Below are positions 36,800 to 48,840 of a DNA stretch of 64,000 nt, piece after piece; positions within the stretch are counted from its first letter, which is position 1; every line of letters starts with the position of its first letter. The notes under the pieces are model-generated. The model had not been told where the DNA came from. It saw only the letters and a program-made list of their open reading frames with translations, and searched no databases. The stretch comes from Apostichopus japonicus (taxonomy: Eukaryota; Echinodermata; Holothuroidea; Aspidochirotida; Stichopodidae), in contig NC_092570.1 in NCBI RefSeq assembly GCF_037975245.1, positions 9,695,501 to 9,759,500 on the forward strand, read 5' to 3'. A program made the position numbers and the translations under genes.

Positions 36800-38330
36800 A
36801 CATCCGCCAGCATGACTGCATAGGTTACGATTATCATCGAAACCAAAAAAGGTTAGGAAAAAAGCAAAAACTGGCTGTAAAAGTCGAAACCTCCAAATAC
36901 ATTCTCATTACCGTGCATTTGGCATGAAAGGAAGGGAAAAACCTTGACGACAGCCATTCATTAATGCAAATAATAGTAGACCTTTATGAGAAAAAAAAAT
37001 ATCTTGCTAATTGCGGTAATCACATTTGAGAAACTAAAACAACAACGGTCTAAAAAGTAAAGAGTAAAAAAAAAACACACATATAAATGTGTACAAAAAT
37101 TTCTTACAAGAAATCTTAATCTAAAGGTAATCTTAAAAAAAAAAAAAAAAATCAGAAGAAACAATAAAAACCAATAAAGACAAAAGAAGACATTTGATTG
37201 TGATGTTCAAAACGCAGATTATAGAACTTCTGTCTCTATGAGTCAATATTGAAAGTGGTAGGAAATAAGGTAAAAATAATCAAACTGCACCGTGACTCAG
37301 ACAAGGACGAGTCGTTATGCATCCACACGATGGCATCTTATAGAGCAGCCAACATGCAGCCATTGAGCTTCGGTGAAGTGTTCGCTTCAATGTCTATCGG
37401 CATGCATCTTAGAGCGGCATGTAGCCAATGAGTTACCGTAGCCTACATCGAAATTAAATGTTATTACCGGGGAGTTGTTTTTAACTCCCCGCATGATGTA
37501 TAAGTCAACTGATATCTTTGACAACAGTAACAAGCTTGGGGTATATCATAAAATATACAATACTTATAACTATATTGATTTAGGTAAATCGTTCATGGAG
37601 ACGACATATTGACACAAGCCGTTCCAGAAAATTCAGTATTTTTTTATTGACTAAAATATGGCATTCTCGTGCGTATAAAGAAGCCTATTTCTAGATGTTT
37701 ATGCGATAAATGCACATCTTGTTAGACTTAAGATCAGTTCATTAGTCTTAAGTTAAGTTACTCTCGGGAACACGTCAAATGATTCATGGTGTATTTGTAG
37801 TCAGTTGAATTCTTTAGTTTAATTTACTTGGCCTCGCACACACATGCATGCTTAACGGAATTTTCGTAGTGATACAGATATTAATAAAAAATATATATAT
37901 AAAAAAAATGTACAACAATGGAAACGCTCTATCGTTTTCGAAGCCAAGCGAGTGAAAGTATTCATTAATTGAACATACAAAATCCCTTGGTATAGGCCTA
38001 CTCTTTGAACCTCCGATCAAAGACATACAAGTCAAACACCAAACATTTTCTATCATAAGCAATCGTTCACAACCTGACATTACTTTTTGGACACAGAAAG
38101 ATTATTGACCTCGTAAAGACCATTATGGAGCATATACTAGTGATACAGGACCCTCAATACATAAAGAATTCCTAGTGAGACGCCTTCCTGCTTTCTATCA
38201 ATATTCGAAAACGATTGCTCTGATTGACATAACAGTGAAAGTGTAGTGGCCCAAGACTTTGACTTTATTGTCAGTAAGAGTGATTTGAAACATGCTATGT
38301 GAGGACAGCCGGGTTTCTTGGAATAACGTA
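36800..38330. other. intergenic, nothing recognised
   Basis: AT-rich sequence with A and T homopolymers. Short open frames lack family resemblance. Confidence 0.4.
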
Positions 38331-38473
38331 TAGACAAACGGGGGCAGATGCGAACTGCTATTATCTCCACGTCAATATGTATAAGATAGGATAGAAAATT
38401 TATTGTCCATTTCAGAAAACAAAAAACGGAAATTATTACATAGGAGTAAAAACAAAACACAGCCACCGTGAAG

Positions 38474-38521
<48 letters not shown>

Positions 38522-38780
38522 GGCTAGAGGGAAAGGGGGAAGTGGGGATCTTCTGAATTGGGACCAGAATGACATTTCCCCTATAATTGGCATCATATAG
38601 ATGCACAAAGTAAAGGTCAAAGCGATAACATATCGCTTTGACCTTTACTTTTTTGCAACTCTGTGGAATACATTCTTGTTTTGGAGGTATTTAGCTGTCA
38701 AAAAAACAGCTGGGTTTCTTGGAATAACGTTTACACAAACAGGGGCAGTTGTAAACTGATATTATCTCCATTTGTGTAGT
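38307..38780. repeat. direct repeat flanking (TA)n and a hairpin
   Basis: The block GGGTTTCTTGGAATAACGT with ACTGCTATTATCTCCA at 38310-38375 recurs at 38712-38772. Between the copies lie a (TA)n tract (38476-38520) and a perfect hairpin with 21-bp arms (38607-38627, 38631-38651; 3-nt loop). Confidence 0.9.
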
Positions 38781-38863
38781 ACAAAAATAGAAGTACAAAA
38801 ATACAAAAATACAAAATACAAAAGTAGAAGTACCCAAAAAACAACGCTATATTGTTAACCGGC

Positions 38864-38968
38864 TTCGAACCTCTGGACATACAATCAGCGTCCATAGCAT
38901 TATTGGTTAGGGTGTCCGCGTACAAAGCGGGAGGCCCGGGTTCGAATCCCGGTGGAGGTTGGAAGTTT
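38864..38968 (+). mobile_element. tRNA-derived SINE head
   Basis: The head has an A-box-like TTGGTTAGGGTG, a complete anticodon stem-loop (CCGC-GTACAAA-GCGG), and a perfect B box GGTTCGAATCC at 38939-38949 inside a CCCGG/CCGGG T-stem. The acceptor stem does not pair, so this is a SINE head rather than a functional tRNA. Confidence 0.75.
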
Positions 38969-38971
38969 TTA

Positions 38972-41757
38972 ATAAGTACAGTTAGGATGGTCGTACAGAA
39001 TTGTCGTGTTGCTTTTTGGAATCAGCGTGTCAAACTACATCTGACCGCGAGGTCAAAAAGTCAAAGGTCAAATCTTGAAAAATTTTAGGAGATTGTCACG
39101 AACGACTTTATTCATTGTACGTGTATTCAGTATATGCTGGTCAGGGTGATAAGTAGGTCACTCGTCGTGACTGACAACTTGTGCGTTTTTTTCTGGAAGC
39201 TACGAGAAATGATGGCGCTATTCGGTATTAGCGAGTACAAATTTCCAGAACATACGGGAAGTTATTTTTAGCAGGTGACCGGATATCGTCGACCAATGAA
39301 CGTTGAACTATCAGTCGTATCTTCGAGACATGGATGATTCTCGATGTTTTTCCGTCAGGATTCCTGGAAAAGAACTTTCGGGAGATTAAACCCGGCTATA
39401 TATAAGAAGAGATATTTTCGGTGATGAGAGTTTAGTTTTCCGATCTATTGTGAAAAGAAATTCATCTGAGATAAAAGATTAATAATCGAGGGGACGGACG
39501 GAGGAACCGGTGGACTGTTTGTTTATTAGATTGGTGCGTCGTTTAACCGGGACAGGCGTGACTTCGGCAGAGTTTTTCGGAGTTCACCCAGGAGGAAGCC
39601 ATCCTTGGGATACAAACGTTGAGTCGAATTGGACCAGCGGGGAACGGTTTTGCTCCTGACCAAGTCACGGGATACCAGCCTACGAGGGAGAATCCCGACA
39701 TCGTTGTTGGTGACGCAAGGAGGTCAGAACAGCTACGAAAGGAACCGAGAGCCGGCACGCGCCGCGTAAGATAGGTTAAGTAATCTTTTAAAAATTTAAC
39801 GGCCGTATAATATTGTAAAATCTGTCTGTAATATTCCCAATTTCTAGTACCAATAATCCTTGTACAAATCAGTAGAGATCGTATCATTGTAAATATATCG
39901 TTTTTGTTAACTTTCAGAAACATCTCAGTAGTCTTTTGATCCTTTGAGTTTACTTCCCTGAATCTATCTAAAATTTTATTTTTATCGGCTTTGAAGGCCA
40001 AAGGAAAAACCCGGGGTCGCAACAGAGGGGGGGCTAGAGGGTGCCATTTTGTATTATCCCACGGAAGTTGTGACAGAGATACGGGGCAAAACAAAAAAGT
40101 TTGTCAATATTTTGATATATGATAGAGCTCTTTGTGCTTTATAGAGGAAACCAACTCCCGCTTCAATCGGACACCCAGTTTTCAAGTTATGAGGGGCCAA
40201 AGGTTGGTTTTGATACCTTTCTAGCAATAACATTATGTGTGTACATTGTAGGCAAAAAAAATGTTAGGAAAGAGTGCACATCATCAAGGGAACAACTTCT
40301 AGTCAGGAAGTCTGACATGGCTGGTATACTAGGACAAGTTGTGAATGAAGTAGGGGCACATTTTCCAAAATAACCGTGATGTGATCCAAGGTCACCAAAG
40401 GTCATTTATGGGTCAAAATGGGTTTTTTTCTCAATAACTTGTGAAACTTCCACTGACAGGGTCCGACATGGTTGATATTTTGGGACTAGTTGTGAATGGG
40501 GTAAGGGATCGTTTCCAAACATAACGGTAATATGATCCAAGGTCAACAAAGGTCTATTAGGGGTCACAAACTAGTATTTTTGCAATAACTCAGAACCAAA
40601 TGTCCATCAAGGTTGGGAATTACGCTATTGTAATCCAATAGTCGACCTGCATCTGGGTGACCTTTGACCTCAGGTTGACCTCCAGTGACCTGTATTAGTT
40701 TCTTTGGTTATTTGAATTTTCGTGACCATATTCAAATCTCAACGGTACCTTCTGATCAATATTGTCCATGGGTTGACCCCTGTGCGACGTTCCTGTGCGA
40801 AGTTATTAGAGGTCAAGGTTTGGTTTGGTTTTAATAAACTTATATGTGGTTAGGATGGTCTTACAGACTTGTCATGTTGCTTTTTTGAATCAGTGTGTCA
40901 AACTACATCCTACTATGAGGTCAAAAGTTCAAATCTTGAAAAATATGCTCATTTTGGGACATACATGGCAAAGAAAAAAGTTGGTCAATATTTTGACACA
41001 AGATAGGGCTCTGTGTGCTATATAGAGGAAACCAACTCCCGCTTCAATCGGACACCAGGTTCTCAAGGTACGAGGGGCCAAAGGTTGTTTTGATACATTT
41101 TTAGCGATAGCATTGTGTGTGTACATTGGAGCAAATAACAATTTAAGGACAGAGTGCACATCATTAAGGGGAACATTTTTGATAAAAACCATTAGGTCAT
41201 CCAAGGTCATTCAAGGTTGATTATGTGAAAAAATGCCAAATTATGCTACGTTTTGCAACAACTTCTAGTCTGACATGGCTGATATATTGGGACAAGTTAT
41301 GAATAAAGTAGGGGCACGTTTTGCAAAATAACCGTGATGTGATCCAAGGTCACCAAAGGTCAAAATGTGTTTTTTGGCAATAACTTGTGAAACTACCATT
41401 TGACATGGTTGAGTTTTGTGGGTTAGTTGTGAATGGGGTAAAGGATCGTTTCCAAACATAACAGTCATGTGATCCAAGGTCAACAAAGGTCAATTAGGGG
41501 TCAAAAACTAGTATTTTTGCAATAACTTGTCTAACTAATGTCCATCAAGGTTGGGAGTTACGCTTTTGTAATCCAATAGTCGACCTGCATTTGGATGACC
41601 TTTGACCTCAGGTTGACCTCCAGTGACCTGTATTAGTTTCTTTCAAGTTGATTATTTGAAGTTTCGTGGCCATATTCCAATCTAATTTGCCCATAAGTTG
41701 ACTCCTCTGCAACCTAATGTGCGAAGTTATTAGAGATCAAGGTTTGGTTTGGTTTTG
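38972..41757 (+). repeat. tandem pair of about 0.92-kb units rich in AGGTCA
   Basis: Unit 2 (40833-41757, 924 bp) repeats unit 1 (38972-40833) with many substitutions. Unit 1 is about 940 bp longer because of the insert at 39094-40024. Shared landmarks are CCAACTCCCGCTTCAATCGG, ATGATCCAAGGTCAACAAAG and TGACCTTTGACCT. Perfect AGGTCA direct repeats with 4-bp spacing are at 40389-40404 and 41347-41362; those with 1-bp spacing are at 40658-40670 and 41596-41608. Confidence 0.85.
39094..40024 (+). mobile_element. probable solo LTR
   Basis: The segment starts TGTCACGAACGAC and ends GGGTCGCAACA, the TG...CA ends of many LTR retrotransposons. It has a TATATATAAG promoter-like box near 39397 and is exactly the segment missing from the second copy of the surrounding tandem unit. 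No flanking internal retroelement sequence was found. The 5-bp flanks (GAGAT and GAGGG) do not match cleanly. A 183-codon minus-strand frame (39543-40094) overlaps it and is probably spurious. Confidence 0.55.
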
Positions 41758-41970
41758 TAATACTTGGTGTGTGAATTCATAACATTGAGTACAAGACCCC
41801 TATTGTTTTGTATGGAGGTGTGTATAGCCACGTAGAGTAGACTGACCTGTGTAATCATGCCATAGTGTTCTTGTAGGAGATAGTTCTGGTTATACTAACA
41901 ATTCAGCAGAAGTCTAGTGCATTGAAGTCATCGAAACCTCAATGAATTTTGCATTCTGGTTTTCTGTTAA
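41757..41970 (+). repeat. dispersed repeat R1, copy 3 (terminal part)
   Basis: Close match to 14260-14475, from the CTTGGTGTGTG block through GTAGACTGACCTGTGT to CATTTTGCATTCTGGTT-type sequence. It directly follows the second 0.92-kb unit, suggesting that the AGGTCA-rich units belong to the same repeat superfamily. Confidence 0.85.
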
Positions 41971-42036
41971 TGTCATCGTTAATTATTTTATTGACGGGTA
42001 AACCGCATATGATAACAACATAAACATACGTAAACT

Positions 42037-42402
42037 CAGTGGCGTAGGAAGGTACTTTTGAGTGGGGGGGCTGAAGACTGATGGCCGGCCTGGGGGAGGG
42101 GTCTAAGGGGAGGGGGTGTCCCCCTCCCCTTTGGAAATTTTTGCATTTCCAGGTAGCCTCAGATGCAATTTGGTGCAATATAGCACACTTCAACACCCAC
42201 TCCATTTTGTAAACTTAATTTTGTATTTTCACCAGGCCTTAGATGCAATTTGGTGCTCCAAATGAGATTTTTTTTCTCATTTGGAAATGAAAAAGGGGTT
42301 TTCTGACTTGCGAAGCGGGGGGGCGGAATGATACTTCCGCCCCTCCACATTTTTCACTGGGGGGGCTGGCGCCCCCCCAGCCCCCCGGTTCCTACGCCCT
42401 TG
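42037..42402. mobile_element. hAT-type MITE, copy B, perfect target duplication
   Basis: Same family as 950-1289. It begins CAGTGGCGTAGGAA and ends TTCCTACGCCCTTG. CGTAAACT flanks both sides (42029-42036 and 42403-42410), a perfect 8-bp duplication. No transposase is encoded. Confidence 0.93.
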
Positions 42403-42747
42403 CGTAAACTGCACTGATAACAAGCTGAGAACAGGAGATGACGGCGCTATTTCACTTAACGTAATAAAGGTTATACATCGACGTAGTAGATCGCTACGAC
42501 GACAGCTTTTCAAACAACAACTTTTAATCCAACGGCATAAATTCATGTGACAACGTAATGTCATGCAAAAAAGTGATGGCGCGCTTCTACTTTTTGAACT
42601 AGATTCTATAATTTGAACCAGATCCGAATAAGCGGGTCTGATTTGAGCCAGAGCCCTTTCCGTATACGTGTCGAACTAAATGTCGTCGTTACCGTTTTAT
42701 TCGTGCACGAATTGCGGATAAGTTCACAAGTTTTCTAACGGCAAAGG

Positions 42748-42919
42748 TATTATATTCGAGATGTGTCCGACGAAATAAGAAATAAGTTGAAGGGTTTAAT
42801 TGAGAGAGGATTGAAAAACGCAGAAGTTGCGGATTATCTGTAAGTGTCGGAAAGGAAAGTGAAATCTCTTCGCAAGGAATATGGATTGAGGAGAAGTGAT
42901 TTATTGAATGATATAAGCG
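42748..42919 (+). pseudogene. integrase-like exon 1 (HTH-like part)
   Basis: Reads IRNKLKGLIERGLKNAEVAD, then YL, a stop, and VSERKVKSLRKEYGLRRSD. The stop codon TAA at 42841-42843 could derive from CAA by one C-to-T change. The donor is GTGAGC, phase 1. The upstream boundary is uncertain. Confidence 0.7.
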
Positions 42920-43566
42920 GTGAGCATCCATGGTATTCTACTATCATTCTGTTAGTTTATTCCGTCAAACAAAAGGAAATGCCTATATGTTCATTCAATT
43001 AGTATTATACTGTGTTGTTTGATGTTTGCAACTTACCGATCTGGTTGTTGAATATACACATATAAATTATGTAGGCCTTTGGCTTAACTGTCTTTTAGGA
43101 TATGTTTCCGTTGGTCGATATTTATGTTGTGAGGTTGATTTTATTTTTGTGTGTACAATAGTACTTCGAATCACTTTACATAGGCTCACTGTTCAATAAT
43201 TTATCTCCACGGGTCACACGTATGCTGGTCTGAGCTGTGTGTAGGCCTACTACTTACTGATACTACCGAATACATGCACACCGATCCATCCATCTCTCAA
43301 CTTATAACCAAACATGCATTTATTGTTCCATAAATCTATTAGTCGTGATGGCTCTGACACCGATGTTGTTTATGATAATACTCTCTACTGAAATGACACC
43401 TGATATCCGGATGTTTTGTTGGCTAACGGTAATTAACAACACATTGTACCATCAAATCCATTGAATCAAATACTTAATGTATTTCTCTTCGGATTATCAA
43501 GAGTCAAATAACATTATTTTAAATGATAGATAAAGATGTAACATATGCATGTATTTCTCCATACAG

Positions 43567-43713
43567 ACAACGATCTTGATGAAGCCATTGTTGCTGTAGT
43601 GGGGCGTCATCCAAACTACGGGGAGAAGATGGTCCATGGTAACCTGATTGCTAATAGGATCAACGTGTCACGCGACAGGATCAGAGAATCAATGAAGAGG
43701 GTTGATTCTGCGG
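43567..43713 (+). pseudogene. integrase-like exon 2
   Basis: Acceptor CCATACAG and donor GTAAAC; 147 nt, enters and leaves in phase 1, open throughout. It encodes the HPNYGEKMVHGNLIANRINV linker followed by RDRIRESMKRVDSAG. Confidence 0.85.
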
Positions 43714-44364
43714 GTAAACTATTTTACTAACGAGATGTCGAAAATTAATTAGTTCACATATGTGTATTTATGTGAAGCCTAACATCATAGAAATGTAACG
43801 AGTAAAATCCTGTATGAAGTTCAAAATTCGTTGTGCTACACGTAAACAGCAGGATCTACACGTGTTTACTTTGCTGACAGCTCTGAGGGGTGTGCACAGA
43901 ACTACGATATAAGACCCAAAACCCAACCAACTATTGATAAGTCCCCCCCCCCCCCGCCATGAAAATTTGTCTTGGGAATTTGGGTATGAAATAAATAAAA
44001 TGTGCAAGAAATGTATCATATGCCTGGCCGTATTTTTACTCATTTCATTCTAGTATTAAGTTACAGAAAACAAGTTATTTATTATTTTGTCGTTCTAAAT
44101 GTTAAAGATGTAACTCAATTTAAAGGCCATGGCTATATTCATATTCTCCAGTACGCCAAATAGAGGACGATTTTCCATTGCAGAACTAATATAAGGTTGA
44201 TAAACATCCATCCCATTACAGAAAGTTCGTCGACGCCAAACGGGTTTTCTATATCTTAAAATTGTATGGTTATAGTAAATGCTGTTGGTAAAGACAATGA
44301 TCCCTCTATGAATTATAGAAATGACATGTCACGTTAGTTCAAATGGTTTTCAAGGAATTCTAAT

Positions 44365-45275
44365 ACATACATACATACACGCATACGTACATACTTTTAT
44401 GAAGCGCAAACTCCATATGATCAATGCGCTAAAATTTACAAGAAAAATAACCAACAAAATGTACAATTAACTAAGCAGGTAAGTCTTAAGTTGTTTTTTG
44501 AGCAGTGCAACAGAATTAGAATTACGTATATGAGAGGGAAGAGAGTTCCACAACACAGGACCTGCACTGGAAAAGGCGACCTCACCCACCCGTTTCCTAG
44601 AAGATGACGTAAGAAGCAGAGTCCCATTCATTGCAGACCTGGTAACAGGACCAGATAATGGTGCGGTTTTCCGCTGAAGCATGTTAGAGAGATAGGCTGG
44701 GGCTGCATTATTCATACATTTATACACATAAAGACATAATTTAAAATGGATTCTTTCACGGATAGGAAACCAATGTAGGGCACGTAGCAGAGGTTTGGGG
44801 CTATCTAACCTAGCTGCCGAGAAAATAAATTTAGCACAACGATTTTGAAGGGATTGAAGGCGATTCAGGTCTTTTGATGTAGCATCATATAAAAGGGCAT
44901 TGCCATAGTCAAAACGTGAGAGGAGAACTACGCGGACAACAGAATGACGAGTTTCTTTATCAAGATATCGGACAATACGAAATAAATTCCTGAGATGATA
45001 ATTACATGATCAAACTAAGCTGTTAATCTGTTTTGTCATTTTAAAATCTGAATCAAAAATAATCCCGAGATTAAGAACTTCACTGGAGGGGTTATATGGC
45101 AGTTTCCAACTTCCAACTGAAGTGGAGGTAGTTTTTGGAGACTTTGTTTTATACCAGCTATGAAAAACTCAGTTTTGTCATTTTTGAATTTAAGCTTATT
45201 CAAGTTCATCCAAATCATAATGTCAGAGATTCAGTTTTGTAATTTCTTTAATGCCAGTTCAATGATTTTTAATGG
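44365..45275 (-). mobile_element. LINE 3' fragment (CR1/L2-like reverse transcriptase)
   Basis: On the minus strand the C-terminal reverse-transcriptase region is readable in order: WMNLNKLKFKNDKTEFF, then (after a frameshift near 45080) EVLNLGIIFDSDFKM, FDYGNALLYDAT, LQSLQNRCAKFIFSAARL, LLRALHWFPIRERIHFKLC, and FSSAGPVLWNSLPSHIR. It ends with LKKQLKTYLLS and TAA near 44467. In-frame stops near 45008 and 45222 show it is dead. The 3' tail carries TTTGCGCTTCATAAA and an (ATGT)n end near 44370-44390, as in L2/CR1 elements. It lies in an intron of the integrase-like pseudogene, on the opposite strand. Confidence 0.9.
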
Positions 45276-45482
45276 TGGCGGGGCTTGACACGAACCCCTT
45301 AAATGTCCATAGCCAAGTTCATAATCGTATGTCCGATCGGCCCCATACTTTGTGCAATGGTGCGTCATTGATAGGTTCGTGCTCCTACATATGGCATCAA
45401 TAAAGTTTTGTAACGTTGGTTTCTGGCTCCTCTGGACCTCGGAATGAGAAGTTAATAATTATACGAGACAGCACTAATGACG

Positions 45483-45550
45483 ACAAGACAAGAAATTCTG
45501 CAGTGGCAGGTGACTATAGTCAACTGCCACTGCAGAATTTCTTGTCTTGT
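45483..45550. repeat. near-perfect palindrome, 27-bp arms
   Basis: Arms 45483-45509 and 45524-45550 are exact reverse complements (core GAAATTCTGCAGTGGCAG). The 14-nt centre contains the palindrome TGACTATAGTCA, so 66 of 68 positions pair. Confidence 0.97.
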
Positions 45551-45562
45551 AAGAGCTTGTAA

Positions 45563-45680
45563 CTTGTAAACATTACGTAGCTTGAAATCGTTTAGCAGAG
45601 AACGAAATGGATTATAAATAGTTATTTACAATCCATTTCGTTCTCTGCTAAACGATTTCAAGCTACGTAATGTTTACAAG
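45563..45680. repeat. perfect hairpin, 51-bp arms
   Basis: Arms 45563-45613 and 45630-45680 are exact reverse complements without a mismatch, with a 16-nt loop. The hairpin lies 12 bp after the 45483-45550 palindrome, between exons 2 and 3 of the integrase-like pseudogene. Confidence 0.97.
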
Positions 45681-46137
45681 TTTTTACAATTACTCACGGA
45701 GCACATAATTAGGCGTTGACCGGTGGATGTCACAAATATATCTCCTTTGTGTAATCTAATCTCGATCCTTACATGAGAAGGGCTTCACATCATCTCTCCA
45801 TTAGCTTCGTAACATTATAATACTTTTAGCATGTGTTACCTTTGCCCTGTGCTAAAAGAAATGTTACATACAATATCACAAAGTATTGCGCATTGCTAAC
45901 ATTGATAGTGTAACCGATGAAAAATACTTTTAAGAAATATGCATATTTCTTACAGTTCTTTAAAGAAGTTACCGCTTAACTGCTAAAATCAGCGTGTAAA
46001 CAAGAACACTAAGAACGTATGTCGCACTAACATAGTAGTTACAGTATTTGCCTTTTTCCAGCTGATCAATTAATACAACCAAGATAGATGCATATACCAT
46101 ACTCGTAATCCGATATATTTTATTATTTCATCCTCAG

Positions 46138-46237
46138 GTGTTGAATTTCGAAGAAAAATCTCCTTACATCGTCGGGTGTACAGCGTTCCTGACCCTAATT
46201 ATTTTAAGCACATTGACGGGAACCATAAAGTGCTTAG
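46138..46237 (+). pseudogene. integrase-like exon 3
   Basis: Acceptor ATCCTCAG and donor GTATAT; 100 nt, open. It encodes VPDPNYFKHIDGNHKVLR, including the first predicted catalytic Asp (HIDGNHK). Confidence 0.85.
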
Positions 46238-46809
46238 GTATATAATAAATTAATGAAACTGGATTAACTAGTCGTAAGGACATTTACCGTGCATATTTGT
46301 TCATCGTAGTTCACAGCGCCGTCGCCCTACTTTTTTGAGAAAGGGACACCGGAGAACCCCACATAACACAGAGGGCATGAATTTTGTTTTTAGAAATTAC
46401 CTGTAATCTTCCTTTATAGAGGTAGCATACGCAAGTTAACCTGTTCATCAACATCACCTGATTACACATCTCATTAATGGGGAAACGATGTGTGTGGGAA
46501 TATTCCACACAATAGGCATGACAACCCATATCCTCCCCATTGGTGACGTCATTTGAAGTAATCCTATTTAACATATACGGCGAATCCCTGATATTGTACA
46601 GTCGTGTGATGAATGTTTACATAAAGGGAGATCCCAGCCGACTATGAGAATATATTCTGCATGTAACTAAAGAGTGTAAATATGCCAAATAAAAACTACA
46701 ATACCATGTAAACATTTACAAACCAATTTCAATGTGACAAGATTGTCCATTCGGCTTTTTCATATTATAGAACTTTAGCTACCACATTGCCCTTTTTTTC
46801 CTTATTTAG

Positions 46810-46953
46810 ATGGCGCCTTGTGATCCATGGTGGAATTGACGGATACAGTCGGATGCCAGTGTTTTATAACTGCGCAAACAACAACAAGGCCCAGACGATG
46901 TTTGTGATGCATTCAAGATGGGTGTCATCGAGTTCGGGTTACCAAAGCAAGTA
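46810..46953 (+). pseudogene. integrase-like exon 4, 5' part
   Basis: After acceptor CCTTATTTAG it reads WRLVIHGGIDGYSRMPVF, then NNNKAQTMF. A 1-nt frameshift follows, then DAFKMGVIEFGLPKQV. Transposon sequence starts immediately after this point. Confidence 0.88.
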
Positions 46954-46963
46954 CACTGAAAAA

Positions 46964-47215
46964 ATAAACTAGTCAATATTGCCACGGACTAACGTTAAAT
47001 TAGTTTGTAACGTTAGTCAATGCACACGAACTAGCAAAAATCTTCGTTTCATCGCTGCTTCTTAGTCAGTTTACACTGACTAAGGAAAATATAATCGCAG
47101 CTTAGTCGGTGGCGACGGACTAAGGTATTTTAACCCATGGACTAAGAACGATACGGACACCCGATTTACGCCATAATCGTAGCTTAGTCGGTCGGTCGAC
47201 GGACTAATGTATTTT
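46964..47215. repeat. left subterminal GACTAA/TTAGTC cluster
   Basis: About ten copies of GACTAA or its complement, many as CGGACTAAG or TTAGTCGGT, in both orientations within 250 bp of the left terminus. Confidence 0.9.
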
Positions 47216-48840
47216 AACCCAATTCGATTCACTTCAATTTGGAAACCGAGAGGCAACGGCAGCTTGCTGGACTTGGCATAGTTTCATACGATCACTCTAA
47301 GCAACTTTCAACCGTAAATCACCCAAGGTCTTTAGAAGAATGGAGGTATTAACTGCCATCATCGGCCTACCTGTTATTCCTTTAACTTGAAGGTAAAATT
47401 AAAGTTAATTGTTAGGCCACTGGCACTAGTACTCATGTATTATGGTTAGTGTAACGCTACCGTTGTCACGCTGGCTTTTCGCAATACACAAGTGCAATGA
47501 CAGTGAGTAGCCTATAGGCTTCTACTGGGTACTGCAGTGCATTCTCAACACTAAAGTGTGCATTCTAAACACCATGTGTTATGTGTGTATTGGGCTAGAC
47601 TGAACAGTGGCACATAATCTTCTAATTTATTCCCAAACAAATGCTGGAACTATAAGTCTCAATAGTTTATTTGAAGTCTACACTCATTTGGTAAAGATTT
47701 CCTGTAATATCCCATGTGAATCTAAATGGGTAGGCTTTGTGATATTGAATAAGCAAGGCTAGACCTTCAAACGTACAGTCACAGTAGGCTGAACAAATTA
47801 TGTTGGCTAGTCAACGGTATTATATGTTGCGAGCAGTCAGGATGCACGCTTCAGTTCTATTTAACCTTTTCATTTATCATTTTTTAGTATTTAATTTCCG
47901 GTCACGCTCATGAAACAATTGCGACATTCCTTCACGGTCGACTTGTTTACTGTAAGAAGTATTAACCGTTTTTTCTCAGGAAAGCTTGATAGTCTGAAGT
48001 TATTATAACATGTGCTTTTAGTATACTGCCAAAAGAGTAAGTTGTTGTATTTGTATTGATATTTTATGTAGAAGTAACGGAAAATTTAGTATGTTTAGTT
48101 TGGTCTATAATTGCACGTTTTTTTTCTGTCCAATGTAGTGCAGGGTTCACTTGCGCGAATTCAAATTATTCTGTTTATGTATATGTATATGCATCGATTC
48201 GTAGATTATGATGTTTTTTGACATTAATTTGTAATTCAAGCATATCTGTTTAGTAGCAAAGTTTAAAGGTTAAGATTAATTAGTTTTCTCTTTTTGATCC
48301 TAGATAGAATGAAACTCATTGACGTAAATAATAGATCAGATGATACAGTTTAACGCAGTTGCTAAAACTCTGGGTATTCTCTAGTCTTCGCCGGTCCATT
48401 ATATACTTTAGTACTACTAGTAAGACTAAATCAAAACGACCGAAAGACAAACTTAGTGTAACAAAGTATTGATTCTCCTCTAGCCTAGGTCTAAACAGGC
48501 TTGTTATGTGAGCAAGCAAAATAACAACTAAAAACGATTAGGCCTATAAATAAGTTGGCTCAGTGCATTTCTGTTTCTAAAATTTTATATTTTTAAAGAT
48601 CATAAAAACAAACAAAGATTTAGCCCATGTTTTATTGTCTCTGTATTCTGGGCATTTGATTCTGGTTGCAATGGTGATGACACTCTCGTTCAAATTTTCA
48701 GCTTTATACAGTCTGCTTCAAACTTTGGGATTGTTTTTTGAGACTATAGTGGAAGCAAATCTCACATAACTTTGTGGTGACAACTTTATTTATTTATTTT
48801 TTCAAATGATGAATACTTTGCTGTTTCTTTTTTCCAGCAG

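Noticed and set aside
38895-38968. Functional tRNA gene
   Set aside because: The B box and anticodon arm are good, but the acceptor stem does not pair and the flanks recur as a SINE.
39543-40094. 183-codon minus-strand frame
   Set aside because: It lies across a probable solo LTR and resembles no protein family I know.
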